Shown piece by piece: positions 1-8,775 of a stretch of DNA of 64,000 bases; the first letter of the stretch is position 1; each line of letters opens with the position of its first letter. The position numbers and the translations under genes are program-made. Source of the DNA: Peptoniphilus_A genitalis (GTDB lineage Bacteria; Bacillota; Clostridia; Tissierellales; Peptoniphilaceae); assembly GCF_949769225.1 (NCBI RefSeq), contig NZ_CATKPB010000006.1, one strand, 5' to 3'. The notes below the pieces were generated by a model. It was given only the letters and a program-made list of their open reading frames with translations. It made no database searches and was not told the origin of the DNA.

Positions 1-42
1 AAAAGTCAGTACGGAATTTAATTAATTTAAGAGGGTGAAAAT

Positions 43-183
43 ATGGCTAACATAATAGTTGGAGCTGTAGTTTTAATTTTAATTGTTTTTGCAGTTAAAA
101 AAGTTATTAAAAGCAAGGGATCTTGTGATTGTGGTTGTGACGCTTGTCATGGATCATGCTCAACAGATCACTTACACAAATAA
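43..183 (+). CDS. FeoB-associated Cys-rich membrane protein, 46 aa
   Basis: Small single-pass membrane protein. Residues 2-18 form a hydrophobic helix, followed by a Lys-rich stretch and a Cys cluster (CDCGCDACHGSC) ending in His-Leu-His-Lys. This matches the FeoB-associated Cys-rich family (PF12669 type), encoded just after feoB in many Firmicutes and thought to assist ferrous iron import or metal handling at the membrane. An SD (GAGGGTG) lies 6 nt before the ATG. A terminator follows at once, so it is probably the last gene of a feo operon that lies left of the window. Family call fairly sure; exact role inferred. Confidence 0.8.
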   Translation: MANIIVGAVVLILIVFAVKKVIKSKGSCDCGCDACHGSCSTDHLHK

Positions 184-190
184 AATTATT

Positions 191-232
191 AAAGGAATAT
201 CTTTTAGGAGGTATTCCTTTTTTTTTTTTTTT
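191..232 (+). terminator. Rho-independent terminator after the feo gene
   Basis: A 9-bp perfect stem (AAAGGAATA at 191-199 with TATTCCTTT at 212-220) runs into about 15 T (218-232). The ISL3 remnant begins at the next base, so the element may have inserted at or into the T-tract. Confidence 0.85.
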
Positions 233-597
233 AGACTCTATGTCAAATATTGGGGAGACTTGTTAACTCGAGTCTCTTTCTTTGTGTAAAAATCAAATCT
301 TAGACACTAATAAACTATCAAATCTAAAATAACTAAAAAACCATTAAAAATAAGCATAGCAATAAAACCCCTAAGGGTTTTGCGAATTTTCCCTTTTCCT
401 ATCGCCACTTAAATGCAAACATATTTCTTTTTTTTAAATAAATTAAAAATTTTCATACCAAAACATTTTTTCTTTAAAGTTTTTTATTTTAGTATGTGTG
501 CCTTCAAGAAGACCATTAGACCAAGGATAGTCAAAAGAATTGCATATTTCATCAAACCACTTATTAAAAGAAGTGACACAAGATCTAAATTCTTTTA
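233..597 (-). mobile_element. ISL3-family remnant, left copy (transposase C-terminal end only)
   Basis: Over its whole length this matches 9981-10346 base by base with scattered mismatches and small indels. Read on the minus strand from 597, the translation gives the ISL3 transposase C-terminus: FNKWFDEIC, then YPWSNGLLEGTHTKIK, the conserved SNGPLEGxNxKIK region. A frameshift and stop follow. Only the last ~60 codons and the terminal non-coding end (AGACTCTATGTCAAATATTG from 233) survive. The rest of the element is missing and the promoter of the iron operon follows directly. Non-functional. Confidence 0.8.
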
Positions 598-654
598 AGT
601 ATTTATTAAATATATTTCGGAAAAATCTTGTAAAAATTTGGCGAAATTACATAC

Positions 655-677
655 TATAATTAAAAATAATGATTAAG
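655..677 (+). promoter_or_regulatory. Candidate -10 with an overlapping Fur-like box upstream of the iron operon
   Basis: TATAAT lies at 655-660. Four bases later AATAATGATTAAG (665-677) matches 10 of 13 positions of the classical Fur core GATAATGATTATC. No convincing -35 is seen (TTGTAA at 628 is 21 bases away). The site is about 110 bases before the first gene of an iron-uptake cluster, so Fur-type repression is plausible. In sequence this AT-rich, a match of this quality could be chance. Confidence 0.35.
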
Positions 678-785
678 TAATATTAATTACAAATTTATAT
701 TTAATTGATGTAATTTTCAAAAAAATATAAACACGTTTTTATATTACAATGTCATCAATAAAGAGAAGTAGAAAGGATAATTAAA

Positions 786-1181
786 ATGAGTAGAAAAAAG
801 ATTTTAGGATATATTTCTGCTATTATAGGTCTCTTGTTAGTGCTTGCACCAAAATTTATAATACCAGTTTGTCCTCCTATGGAAAATGGGATGTTCATGA
901 AATGCCATTGGATGGGAAATATGACTATGGGTATTGGCGCAGTCATTTTAGTATTAGCAATCATTCTTATTGTAGTTAAAGATTCAAAAATATCTTTAGG
1001 ATTATCTATTTCAAATATAGCAATTGGTATTTTAGAGATACTAAACGCTCATGTACTTATTGGTGGATGCATGAAAGCTGATATGGCTTGCAGAGCAAAA
1101 ACCATTCCATTTTGCACATTGTTGTCAGGCATATTGATTTTAGTTAATATTTATTATTGTATAAAAGAAAGAAATTCATAA
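786..1181 (+). CDS. DUF4418 family membrane protein
   Basis: A 131-aa protein with about four hydrophobic segments (around residues 8-28, 47-65, 70-92 and 108-125). Outward loops are rich in Cys, Met and His: VCPPMENG and MKCHWMGNM after helix 1, GGCMKADMACRAK before helix 4. This is the DUF4418 pattern, usually found next to MacB/FtsX-type ABC genes. Function unknown; the Met/Cys/His loops would suit metal binding (inference). SD AGAAAGGAT precedes the ATG. The stop overlaps the next start (TAATG), so the ATPase is translationally coupled. First gene of the iron cluster. Confidence 0.7.
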   Translation: MSRKKILGYISAIIGLLLVLAPKFIIPVCPPMENGMFMKCHWMGNMTMGIGAVILVLAIILIVVKDSKISLGLSISNIAIGILEILNAHVLIGGCMKADMACRAKTIPFCTLLSGILILVNIYYCIKERNS

Positions 1182-1858
1182 TGGAATCAATAATTAAAAC
1201 TGAAAATTTAAGCAAGAGTTTTAAGAGAGGTTCTAATACACTTTTTGCAGTTAAAAATGTAAACTTTACCTTGGAAGAGGGAGATTTTGTCAATATAATT
1301 GGCAGAAGTGGTTCTGGGAAGTCAACTTTTTTAAATCTTTTGTCTGGTTTATTAAAACCGACTGAAGGTAAAATTTTTGCTAAGGGCAAAGATATGAGTG
1401 ATTTTTCTGATAGAGAAATTAGCAAATATAGGAATGAAGTCATAGGTTTTGTGCCACAAAGTCTAGGAACACTTCCAAATTTAAATGTTTTAGAGAATGT
1501 ATCTCTTCCTTATTATCTATTTAAAAGAGATGACTCTGCTTATGAAAAAGCAGCTATGCTTCTTGATGAGATGGGAATTTTGCATTTGAAAGATGATTTT
1601 CCTAAAAATTTATCTGGAGGAGAGCTAAAAAGGGTGCTGATAGCCAGATCTATGATTAATTCGCCGGAACTTTTGATTTTAGATGAGCCTACAAGTGATT
1701 TGGATAAAAACACTACTATGGAGATAATGGATTTATTAAAAAAAATAAATTCTAAAGGTACTGCACTTATCATAGTTACTCATGAGCTTGATATTTTAAA
1801 ATATGGCAATACACTTTGCCAAATGGAAGATGGAAGTTTAATAAAAAAAGAGGGATAG
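1181..1858 (+). CDS. ABC transporter ATP-binding protein (MacB/LolD type), first of two in the cluster
   Basis: A 225-aa ATPase: Walker A GRSGSGKST at residues 41-49, signature LSGGELKR, Walker B LLILDEPTSDLD, and a switch His in VTHE. I chose the ATG at 1181, which overlaps the upstream stop. An in-frame start at 1157 would give eight extra residues lying inside the upstream gene. It belongs to the ATPases that pair with FtsX-like permeases having one large outer domain. The cluster has three permeases and two ATPases, so this one may serve the third permease (8775-9977) or a different pair; not resolvable from sequence. Confidence 0.85.
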   Translation: MESIIKTENLSKSFKRGSNTLFAVKNVNFTLEEGDFVNIIGRSGSGKSTFLNLLSGLLKPTEGKIFAKGKDMSDFSDREISKYRNEVIGFVPQSLGTLPNLNVLENVSLPYYLFKRDDSAYEKAAMLLDEMGILHLKDDFPKNLSGGELKRVLIARSMINSPELLILDEPTSDLDKNTTMEIMDLLKKINSKGTALIIVTHELDILKYGNTLCQMEDGSLIKKEG

Positions 1859-1860
1859 AG

Positions 1861-3198
1861 ATGAATTTATTAAAGAAAAGGGCTAGCATTTTTGCAATGA
1901 TAGTAATCATGATTAGCCTCACTTTCATGCCTGCTTTTGCAGCAGAAACAAATTATAGTAACTGGGTTGAAGTAGCTGATGCTATGTCAGAACATTTACA
2001 AAAAGCTGTGGAAGTTTACAAGCCTGGAGATAAGGATGCTAAAAAAGCAGCCACAGATGCAATTAATGTTGCTTACTTTAAATTCTATGAAAAAATTGGA
2101 TTTGAAAAAACAACTATGTCTGCAATCTCAGGCCAAAGGGGTTCAATGGTTGAACATCAATTTTACAGAGCAAAAAATTCTATCAAAGAAGATGCAGACC
2201 CAAAAGAAGTTAAAGATGAAATTGATGCACTTATAACTTATCTTCATGAAGATGCCCATACTCTTGATGGAACCTCTGGAGATTCTAAGTCCAGTGGTCA
2301 AAGTCAAGAAGATGCAAACGGCCTTTCAACAGGTCAATTGTTGGGAGAGCTTCTAAAAAGATTTGGCACATTTTTTGCAGTTCTTGGACTTACACTTCGT
2401 GAAGGACTTGAAGCCATTTTAGTTGTAGCTGCCATTGCTGCATATTTATCAAAGACTAATAATAGAATTTATTTAAAAGGTGTATATATTGGAGCCTTGC
2501 TAGGCATTGTTTTTTCAGCAGTCCTAGCTGGAGTATTTAATATCATCGCCAATACAGTGGGAGAAGTTGAGTCTGGAATGGGACAAGAAATATTCGAAGG
2601 AATTGCGATGTTTCTTGCTGTTATCGTACTATTCTATGTATCCAATTGGATGCTTTCTAAATCTGAAGTTGAAGTTTGGAATAGATACATTAAAAACAAA
2701 GTTGAGCAATCTGTTTCCAAGGGTAATTATTTTGCCTTATCTTTCACTTCATTCTTAGCAGTAGCAAGAGAGGGTGCAGAACTTATTTTGTTTTTCCAAG
2801 GTATGAGAACAGGTATTTCTGAAAATCCAATGCATATGTGGATTGGACTTTTAGTTGCCGCCATAATACTTGCAATTGTATATTATTTAATTGCTAAAGT
2901 TTCTGTAAGGCTACCATTAAAACCATTCTTTACATTTACTTCTTGGCTAATGTTTATACTTTGCTTGTCTTTCTTAGGAAAGGGAATAGGAGAATTACAA
3001 GAAGCAGATGTAATTGGCAGAACTGTAGTTCCTTGGATGAATGGATGGTCTGCTGAAGTTATAGGTATATACGATAGGTATGAAAATCTTATTCCACAAA
3101 TTATTCTATTAGTAGTAACCATTGTTTCTGTTATCTATCAAAATAATAGAAACAAAAAAATTAGAGCTGAGCTTGAAGCCAGCCAAGAAAAAAAATAG
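1861..3198 (+). CDS. FTR1 family iron permease with N-terminal extracytoplasmic domain
   Basis: A 445-aa protein. The signal peptide (about residues 1-27, ending AFAAE) is followed by a ~130-aa helical outer domain and a polar linker. The FTR1/EfeU membrane domain of about seven helices comes next. It carries both FTR1 signatures, TLREGLEAIL near residue 180 and VAREGAELILF near residue 302. The paired REGxE motifs are the proposed Fe3+ ligands in this family (PF03239). SD AGAGGGATAG sets the start at 1861, two bases after the ATPase stop; a longer frame from 1816 reads through that gene. As in Campylobacter Cj1658 and E. coli FetM it sits next to P19, so it likely transports iron supplied by P19. 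Confidence 0.93.
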   Translation: MNLLKKRASIFAMIVIMISLTFMPAFAAETNYSNWVEVADAMSEHLQKAVEVYKPGDKDAKKAATDAINVAYFKFYEKIGFEKTTMSAISGQRGSMVEHQFYRAKNSIKEDADPKEVKDEIDALITYLHEDAHTLDGTSGDSKSSGQSQEDANGLSTGQLLGELLKRFGTFFAVLGLTLREGLEAILVVAAIAAYLSKTNNRIYLKGVYIGALLGIVFSAVLAGVFNIIANTVGEVESGMGQEIFEGIAMFLAVIVLFYVSNWMLSKSEVEVWNRYIKNKVEQSVSKGNYFALSFTSFLAVAREGAELILFFQGMRTGISENPMHMWIGLLVAAIILAIVYYLIAKVSVRLPLKPFFTFTSWLMFILCLSFLGKGIGELQEADVIGRTVVPWMNGWSAEVIGIYDRYENLIPQIILLVVTIVSVIYQNNRNKKIRAELEASQEKK

Positions 3199-3207
3199 GA
3201 GGGTATT

Positions 3208-3873
3208 ATGTTAAAAAAGAAGGGTTTATTTCTTGTTGTTATGACGCTTGTGTGTGCATTAATGTTTACAGCTTGTGGTAAAAAAGAAGATACAAAAGCT
3301 AATAATACAGCTAAAACTTCTACAGAAGAAAAAACACCAGCTGAAGGAAACAAGAAAGAAGCAGGAGATGCAAAAGCTGCAGCTCCAGGAGAAGATGCAG
3401 GATTTGAAGAATTTCCAATTGGCGATGACCAAACTAAAGGACCTTTAGTAATCTCTGGTGTATATTTCCAACCAGTTGATATGGAACCAGCAGGAAACTC
3501 AATTCCTAAAGAAGAAGCTGACTGCCATATTGAAGCTGACATTACAGCATCACAAGAAGGTTCAACATTAGGTTATGGTGTTGGTGATTTTGTTCCATGG
3601 TTAAAAGTAAAAGCTTATTTACAAAAGAAAGGTTCAGATCATGTTCAAGAAGTAGCTTTCATGCCAATGAACGCATCTGATGGTCCACACTATGGTGCAA
3701 ATGTTAAATTTGACGAAGGTGTTGGCGTTTATGACGTAAAATTCGAAGTATCTGCACCAGGCAATGACTACTTACTACACGTAGATAAAGAAACTGGTGT
3801 AACAGGTAGATTCTGGACAGAACCACTTGTTGCAGAATGGACTGACTTCGAATGGAACGGACCACAATGGTAA
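3208..3873 (+). CDS. P19/Tp34 family iron-binding lipoprotein
   Basis: A 221-aa lipoprotein: signal peptide with lipobox FTAC (Cys23), a ~45-residue Lys/Glu/Ala-rich linker, then the Tp34/P19 Ig-like domain (PF10634). The metal-site region is visible in VDMEPAGN and in DCHIEADI, matching the Met and His ligands of the P19 copper/iron site. P19 proteins bind iron outside the membrane and pass it to the FTR1 permease; here the lipid anchor replaces periplasmic localisation. The SD AGGAGGG is strong, and a hairpin after the gene may raise its mRNA level. Transcription probably continues into the next gene. Confidence 0.93.
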   Translation: MLKKKGLFLVVMTLVCALMFTACGKKEDTKANNTAKTSTEEKTPAEGNKKEAGDAKAAAPGEDAGFEEFPIGDDQTKGPLVISGVYFQPVDMEPAGNSIPKEEADCHIEADITASQEGSTLGYGVGDFVPWLKVKAYLQKKGSDHVQEVAFMPMNASDGPHYGANVKFDEGVGVYDVKFEVSAPGNDYLLHVDKETGVTGRFWTEPLVAEWTDFEWNGPQW

Positions 3874-3898
3874 AATTTTGAAAGTTTTTAATATTTTG

Positions 3899-3920
3899 AA
3901 GGGGAATTCATGTTCCCCTT
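3899..3920 (+). promoter_or_regulatory. Intercistronic hairpin after the P19 gene
   Basis: A perfect 8-bp stem: AAGGGGAA (3899-3906), 6-base loop, TTCCCCTT (3913-3920). No T-tract follows, so it is unlikely to be an efficient terminator. It could protect the 3' end of the upstream message, or pause RNA polymerase before the DUF2318 gene. Confidence 0.5.
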
Positions 3921-3968
3921 ATATGCATTTATGGGGGTGAAATTATTTTAAAAATTTTTATTAAAGTT

Positions 3969-5192
3969 ATGGAGGCGGGAATAGCCTTTTCTCTAATGAT
4001 TTCTTTAATACTTGCCTATTATACAACTAAAGAGAGCAAATATAAAAAGTATGTTATTATAATTTCTTTAGTTTTAGGGGTAATTGCAGCAATTGTTTCA
4101 ATAATTATAAGAAATATACCAAATTTTATTAATAGAACAGAATTGAATTTCTGGTCTATGGTACCCATAGTTATCTCAGTATTTTTAATATTAATTTTTA
4201 TGATATTTGAAGATAAGATAAATGCTAAAATTTATGATAATTTCATTTCATCATCGGTTGTTGTTTATCTTGTAGGAATTTGTTTTTATTATTTACCGTA
4301 TGTTTTTAACCAATCAAACAAATTTGTATATTATGGCGAAAGTGCTGTTTCAACTATTGTACTTTTTAGGATTTTAGGCTTTGTTTTTGGGATAATCATG
4401 ATGATTTTATCAGGGCTTGCCATATATAAGTCTTCAGTTAAACTTGAAGGTAAAAACTTAAAGATTATTGTTTTTTTGAGCTTGATATGTTCGGGTATCA
4501 GCCAATTTAATATCATAATTCAAAGGTTTTATTCTAAAGGGATTATTCCTAGAAATGTTAACTTTTTTAGAGTTATTGCATTTATAGCTAATCACGAAAA
4601 TGTGTTTTTATTTGCAACAATGTTAATTATGATTGCTATTCCAGTAATTTTATATAAGCAAAATATTAAAGTTAATGAAGAATATAGCAATAGAGCTCAG
4701 TTAAGAAAAATAAAGTATAGAATGAAGAATAAAAGACGTTGGGCAATTTTTTTCCTTGTCGTTTTATTTATTAATACTTTTTCATTAACGGCTGGAAAGG
4801 CATATGCTAATAAGGAACAGGCTCTTTCACCACCAGAAGATTATCAAACTGAAAATGGAATGATTGTTATTCCTTTAAGCAGCTTAGAGGATATGCATTT
4901 GCACAGATATTTGTATAAGGCAAAGGATGGTGCACAAATGAGATTTTTCTGTATTAAAAAATCAGAAGGTTCTTATGGAGTTGTACTTGATGCTTGCGAG
5001 ATATGTGGTCCATCTGGATATTTTGAAAGAGGCGATGATGTTATTTGTAAGTTGTGCGACGTTGTAATGAATAGGGGTACAATAGGTTTTAAGGGTGGAT
5101 GTAACCCGATACCTTTCCCATACATTGTCCATGATGAAAAGATAAAGATTGCGCCAAAAGATCTTGACGCATTGTCTTATGTATTTAAGTAG
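3969..5192 (+). CDS. DUF2318 Fe-S-containing membrane protein
   Basis: About 407 aa from the ATG. The N-terminal part has roughly seven to eight transmembrane helices. A further helix (residues ~256-278) leads to a C-terminal outer domain holding CEICGPSGYFERGDD, CKLCD and a later GGCNP, the Cys pattern of DUF2318 (the equivalent of Campylobacter Cj1660). The family is proposed to take part in electron transfer or iron handling beside FTR1-P19. The reading frame stays open upstream for LKIFIKV, which looks like the usual family N-terminus, and the only SD (GGGGGTGA, 3933-3940) fits a start near 3942-3948. No ATG, GTG or TTG is there, so an ATT start is possible. Confidence 0.85.
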   Translation: MEAGIAFSLMISLILAYYTTKESKYKKYVIIISLVLGVIAAIVSIIIRNIPNFINRTELNFWSMVPIVISVFLILIFMIFEDKINAKIYDNFISSSVVVYLVGICFYYLPYVFNQSNKFVYYGESAVSTIVLFRILGFVFGIIMMILSGLAIYKSSVKLEGKNLKIIVFLSLICSGISQFNIIIQRFYSKGIIPRNVNFFRVIAFIANHENVFLFATMLIMIAIPVILYKQNIKVNEEYSNRAQLRKIKYRMKNKRRWAIFFLVVLFINTFSLTAGKAYANKEQALSPPEDYQTENGMIVIPLSSLEDMHLHRYLYKAKDGAQMRFFCIKKSEGSYGVVLDACEICGPSGYFERGDDVICKLCDVVMNRGTIGFKGGCNPIPFPYIVHDEKIKIAPKDLDALSYVFK

Positions 5193-5200
5193 GAGGGCTT

Positions 5201-6484
5201 ATGTTTTGGAGAATAGTTAAAGGAGCACTTTTTAGACAAAAAGGAAAGATGGCTCTTATAGCATTTACAGTTGCCCTTGGAGCTTCTCTTGCCACTTCAA
5301 TGTTAAATACCATGCTCGGTGTTGGAGATAAAGTTAATCAAGAATTAAAGACCTATGGAGCAAATATTAATGTATTGCCTAAGGAAGCTTCCCTTCTTGA
5401 TGATTTGTATGGCATGCAAGAAAAAGAGGGGCAGGTTCAAAAATATTTAAAGGAATCAGAACTTCCTAACATTAAAACTATTTTTTGGGCTTACAATATT
5501 GTAGACTATACGCCATATCTTAACACTTGGGTTTCTTGTAATAATGATTCTAAACATACTAAGATGGTAGGAACATGGTTTAATAATCATATGGATTTGC
5601 CTACTGGAGAATCAATTGATACTGGTATGATTAGACTTAAAAACTGGTGGGAAGTTCAAGGCGAGTGGTTATCAGAAAATGATAGCGATTCAGTTATGCT
5701 TGGAAAGATTTTTGCAGACAGAAATGGATTTAAAGTTGGTGATGAAATCCAACTAAAAAGCAATAATTTAGACAAAAAATTAAAAGTTAAGGGTATTTTC
5801 TCATCAGGTTCTGATGAAGATGCATTTATATATGCTACTTTAAAAACAGCACAAGAATTTGCTGGAGTTACTGGAGTTGTAAATAAAGTTGAAGTATCAG
5901 CTCTTACTACACCAGACAATGACTTAGCAAGAAAGGCTGCCAAAAACCCCCTATCTTTAACTATTAAGGAACGGGAAGTATGGTATTGTACAGCTTATGT
6001 TTCTGCTATTTGTTATCAAATAACAGAAGTAATGACTGATTCTGTAGCTAAGCCAATTCGCCAAGTTGCAGAAAGTGAAGGAGATATTTTAAATAAGACT
6101 ACTCTTCTTATGGTTTTAATTACAGTATTAACTTTGATTGGTTCAGGCTTTGGTATTTCTAATCTTATTACAGCATCTGTAATGGAAAGATCTAATGAAA
6201 TTGGACTTCAAAAAGCTATAGGGGCGTCAAATGGAAGAATAATTGGTGTAATTCTTGTGGAAATAATTTTGACAGCGATATTTGGAACAGTTATAGGTTA
6301 CGGTGTTGGTCTGCTACTTACTCAGATTATTGGTCTAACAGTTTTTGGCTCAGCAATAGCTCCAACAGCTATGGTAGTTCCTATTGTAGCAATACTTATT
6401 ATTCTTGTTACAATATTGGGTTCAATACCAGCTATAAGATACCTTTTGAATTTAAATCCAACGGAGGTACTACATGGCAGATAA
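5201..6484 (+). CDS. ABC transporter permease, FtsX/MacB type (first of three)
   Basis: A 427-aa protein with one N-terminal helix (residues ~15-38), a ~260-residue extracytoplasmic MacB-PCD-like domain, and three C-terminal helices. These carry ERSNEIGLQKAIGASNGRI, the cytoplasmic coupling motif of FtsX-like permeases. It corresponds to Campylobacter Cj1661. Proteins of this type usually do mechanical or export work and not classical import; their role in FTR1-P19 loci is not settled. SD GGAGGG precedes the start, and the end overlaps the next gene by 11 bases, so the two permeases are coupled and probably form a heterodimer. Confidence 0.9.
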   Translation: MFWRIVKGALFRQKGKMALIAFTVALGASLATSMLNTMLGVGDKVNQELKTYGANINVLPKEASLLDDLYGMQEKEGQVQKYLKESELPNIKTIFWAYNIVDYTPYLNTWVSCNNDSKHTKMVGTWFNNHMDLPTGESIDTGMIRLKNWWEVQGEWLSENDSDSVMLGKIFADRNGFKVGDEIQLKSNNLDKKLKVKGIFSSGSDEDAFIYATLKTAQEFAGVTGVVNKVEVSALTTPDNDLARKAAKNPLSLTIKEREVWYCTAYVSAICYQITEVMTDSVAKPIRQVAESEGDILNKTTLLMVLITVLTLIGSGFGISNLITASVMERSNEIGLQKAIGASNGRIIGVILVEIILTAIFGTVIGYGVGLLLTQIIGLTVFGSAIAPTAMVVPIVAILIILVTILGSIPAIRYLLNLNPTEVLHGR

Positions 6485-7622
6485 ACAAAGTAAAAATAAA
6501 TTTTACTTAAAAATGATAATGACTTCCTTGGCAAGGAGACGTGCAAGAATGTTAACAGCACTACTTGCTATAGCTATGGGAGCAACAATTATTTCAGGAC
6601 TTGTTACTATTTACTATGATATTCCTAGACAAATGGGTAAGGAGTTTAGGTCTTATGGTGCAAATATGTTGGTAATTCCCACTAACCCTGATAAAAAAAT
6701 TACCAATGAACAGTTAGATGAAATTAAATCGTTAATTCCATCGGGAAAGCTTGTCGGTCAGGCACCTTATATTTATACAAATGCAAAAATTAATGAACAA
6801 CCTTATATGCTTGCAGGTACAGATTTAAAGGGAGCGAAAAAAAATTCTCCATACTGGCTTATTGATGGTTCATGGCCTGAAAAACCAAGAGAAGTTTTAA
6901 TAGGTAATGAAGTTTCAAAGGCTTTGGGATTAAAAGAGGGAGATAAAATTATTATAAATACTCCCAAAGTTAATGGAGAAGGTTCTATAGATACTAATTT
7001 TGTTGTTTCAGGAGTTGTAACAACAGGTGGTAAAGAAGAAGAACTTATTTTTATGGGTATTGATGATATTTCACAGCTTGTTAAAGACAAAAATTATGAT
7101 GTCGTAGAATATTCAGTAGAAGCTGAACAAAACGAACTTTCAAAAATAGTATCAAATATTTCACAAAAGGATGGATCTCTAACTCCACAAATGGTAAAAA
7201 GAGTTACCGCCTCACAAGATATAGTTTTGAATAAATTACAAGCTCTTGTCTTCATTGTAACGATAATAGTATTATTCATAATGATGATATGTGTATCCAC
7301 AACAATGATGGCTGTTGTAACTGAAAGGCGTAAAGAAATAGGTCTTAAGAAAGCTTTGGGCGCCACAAATTCGTCAGTAATTGTTGACTTTTTAGGTGAA
7401 GGAGCATTTTTGGGGGTTTTTGGTGGACTTTTAGGTGTTGCATTAGGATATATATTTGCCAATAGAGTAAGTATTTCGGTATTTGCTAGAAAGGTAAGTT
7501 TCTTGCCTCTTTTAGTACCTATGACAATTATTGTCTGTATAGTAATAACTATAGTTGCATCTTTAATACCAGTATCTAAAACTGTTGATATTGATCCAGC
7601 TTTAGTGCTTCGTGGAGAATAG
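6474..7622 (+). CDS. ABC transporter permease, FtsX/MacB type (second)
   Basis: A 382-aa partner of the preceding permease with the same plan: N-terminal helix (~20-45), outer domain, then three helices with ERRKEIGLKKALGATNSSV as coupling motif. It matches Campylobacter Cj1662. The ATG lies inside the end of the upstream gene after the SD GGAGGT. The ATPase follows 11 bases downstream, giving a permease-permease-ATPase set. Confidence 0.9.
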   Translation: MADKQSKNKFYLKMIMTSLARRRARMLTALLAIAMGATIISGLVTIYYDIPRQMGKEFRSYGANMLVIPTNPDKKITNEQLDEIKSLIPSGKLVGQAPYIYTNAKINEQPYMLAGTDLKGAKKNSPYWLIDGSWPEKPREVLIGNEVSKALGLKEGDKIIINTPKVNGEGSIDTNFVVSGVVTTGGKEEELIFMGIDDISQLVKDKNYDVVEYSVEAEQNELSKIVSNISQKDGSLTPQMVKRVTASQDIVLNKLQALVFIVTIIVLFIMMICVSTTMMAVVTERRKEIGLKKALGATNSSVIVDFLGEGAFLGVFGGLLGVALGYIFANRVSISVFARKVSFLPLLVPMTIIVCIVITIVASLIPVSKTVDIDPALVLRGE

Positions 7623-7633
7623 AAAGGAATTTT

Positions 7634-8353
7634 ATGGATATATTAAAACTCGTAGATGTTTCAAAAATTTATGGTGAACTTAAAGCCCTTGACAAAATCA
7701 ATTTAAGTGTAGAAAAGGGCGAATGGATTTCTATAATGGGTCCATCAGGTTCTGGTAAAACAACAATGATGAATATTATTGGTGCCATGGATAAACCTTC
7801 ACTTGGCGAAGTTATTTTGGATGGTGAAGATATAGCAAAAAAATCACCTAAGGAACTAACAGTTATTAGAAGGGATAAGATAGGACTTATTTTCCAACAA
7901 TTTCATTTAGTTAATTATTTAAGTGCTTTGGAAAATGTAATGATGTCACAATATTATCATTCTATGCCAGATGCACAAGAAGCAATGGAAGCTTTGGCTG
8001 CAGTAGGTCTTGCTGATAGAGCCAAGCACTTACCCAACCAATTATCAGGTGGGGAACAACAAAGAGTATGTATAGCTAGAGCTCTTATCAATCATCCTGC
8101 TATACTTTTAGCTGATGAACCTACGGGAAATTTGGATGAAAAGAATGAATATATAGTTCTTGACATATTTGAAAAACTTCACAATGCAGGTTCAACAATT
8201 ATTGTTGTAACTCACGACCCTGAAGTCGGTGAAGAATCTGAAAGAATGATAACTCTTGAACATGGTAAGATTACAAAAGAAGAAAAAATGAAAAGAAAAA
8301 GACCTGTTCTTGATTCTACAATAAAAGACGAAAAACTTAAGGAGTTTATATGA
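7634..8353 (+). CDS. ABC transporter ATP-binding protein, second of the cluster
   Basis: A 239-aa MacB/LolD-class ATPase: Walker A GPSGSGKTT at 36-44, Q-loop IFQQFHLV, signature LSGGEQQRV, Walker B ILLADEPTGNLDE and His-switch VTHD. It matches Cj1663 in position and class. The last ~25 residues are Lys-rich and highly charged, longer than usual. Start at 7634 after AGAAAGGAAT. The stop overlaps the FMN-binding gene (ATGA). Most likely it energises the two permeases just upstream. Confidence 0.92.
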   Translation: MDILKLVDVSKIYGELKALDKINLSVEKGEWISIMGPSGSGKTTMMNIIGAMDKPSLGEVILDGEDIAKKSPKELTVIRRDKIGLIFQQFHLVNYLSALENVMMSQYYHSMPDAQEAMEALAAVGLADRAKHLPNQLSGGEQQRVCIARALINHPAILLADEPTGNLDEKNEYIVLDIFEKLHNAGSTIIVVTHDPEVGEESERMITLEHGKITKEEKMKRKRPVLDSTIKDEKLKEFI

Positions 8354-8775
8354 GAAAAATTTTAAATGCATTAATAATTTTATCTTTGGGTCTTGTCCTA
8401 GTTGCTTGTGGAGGAGATAAAAAAGAAGAAGCTCCAAGCGTAAGCTATAAGGACGGCACATATCATGGAGAATCTGCCAAAGATGAAAGAGGCGGACTTG
8501 TAAAAGTGGATATAAGTGTTAAAGACAATAAGATTGAATCTTGCACAATGCAAAACATTGATGGAGATGGAAAAGAAAAGGATGAATCTTATGGTCAAAG
8601 CCAAAATGAAGGACTATATAAGATTGCCCAACAAGCTATAAATCTTGCAAAGTCATACCCAGATAGATTAGTGGAAAAAGGAAGTCCTGAAGGAGTGGAC
8701 GTTATTTCGGGAGCAACACAAACCTACAAGCAATTTATAGAAGCTTGCAACAATGCTCTTGCTGATGCAAAATAA
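8350..8775 (+). CDS. FMN-binding (flavinylated) lipoprotein
   Basis: A 141-aa lipoprotein with lipobox LVAC (Cys20) and one FMN_bind domain (PF04205). DVISGATQT (residues 117-125) fits the Dxx(S/T)GA(S/T) motif flavinylated by ApbE-type transferases, which makes Thr123 the expected acceptor. It would sit on the outer face of the membrane with a covalent FMN and carry single electrons. In Campylobacter the same operon position is held by thioredoxin-like proteins, so this suggests a flavin route for reducing iron or keeping the system reduced (inference). No apbE is visible in the window; it must be encoded elsewhere. Confidence 0.88.
   Translation: MRKILNALIILSLGLVLVACGGDKKEEAPSVSYKDGTYHGESAKDERGGLVKVDISVKDNKIESCTMQNIDGDGKEKDESYGQSQNEGLYKIAQQAINLAKSYPDRLVEKGSPEGVDVISGATQTYKQFIEACNNALADAK

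Noticed and set aside
1..21. Possible last six codons and stop of feoB (frame 1 ends TAA at 19-21).
   Set aside because: Too short to identify; only the following FeoB-associated gene suggests it.
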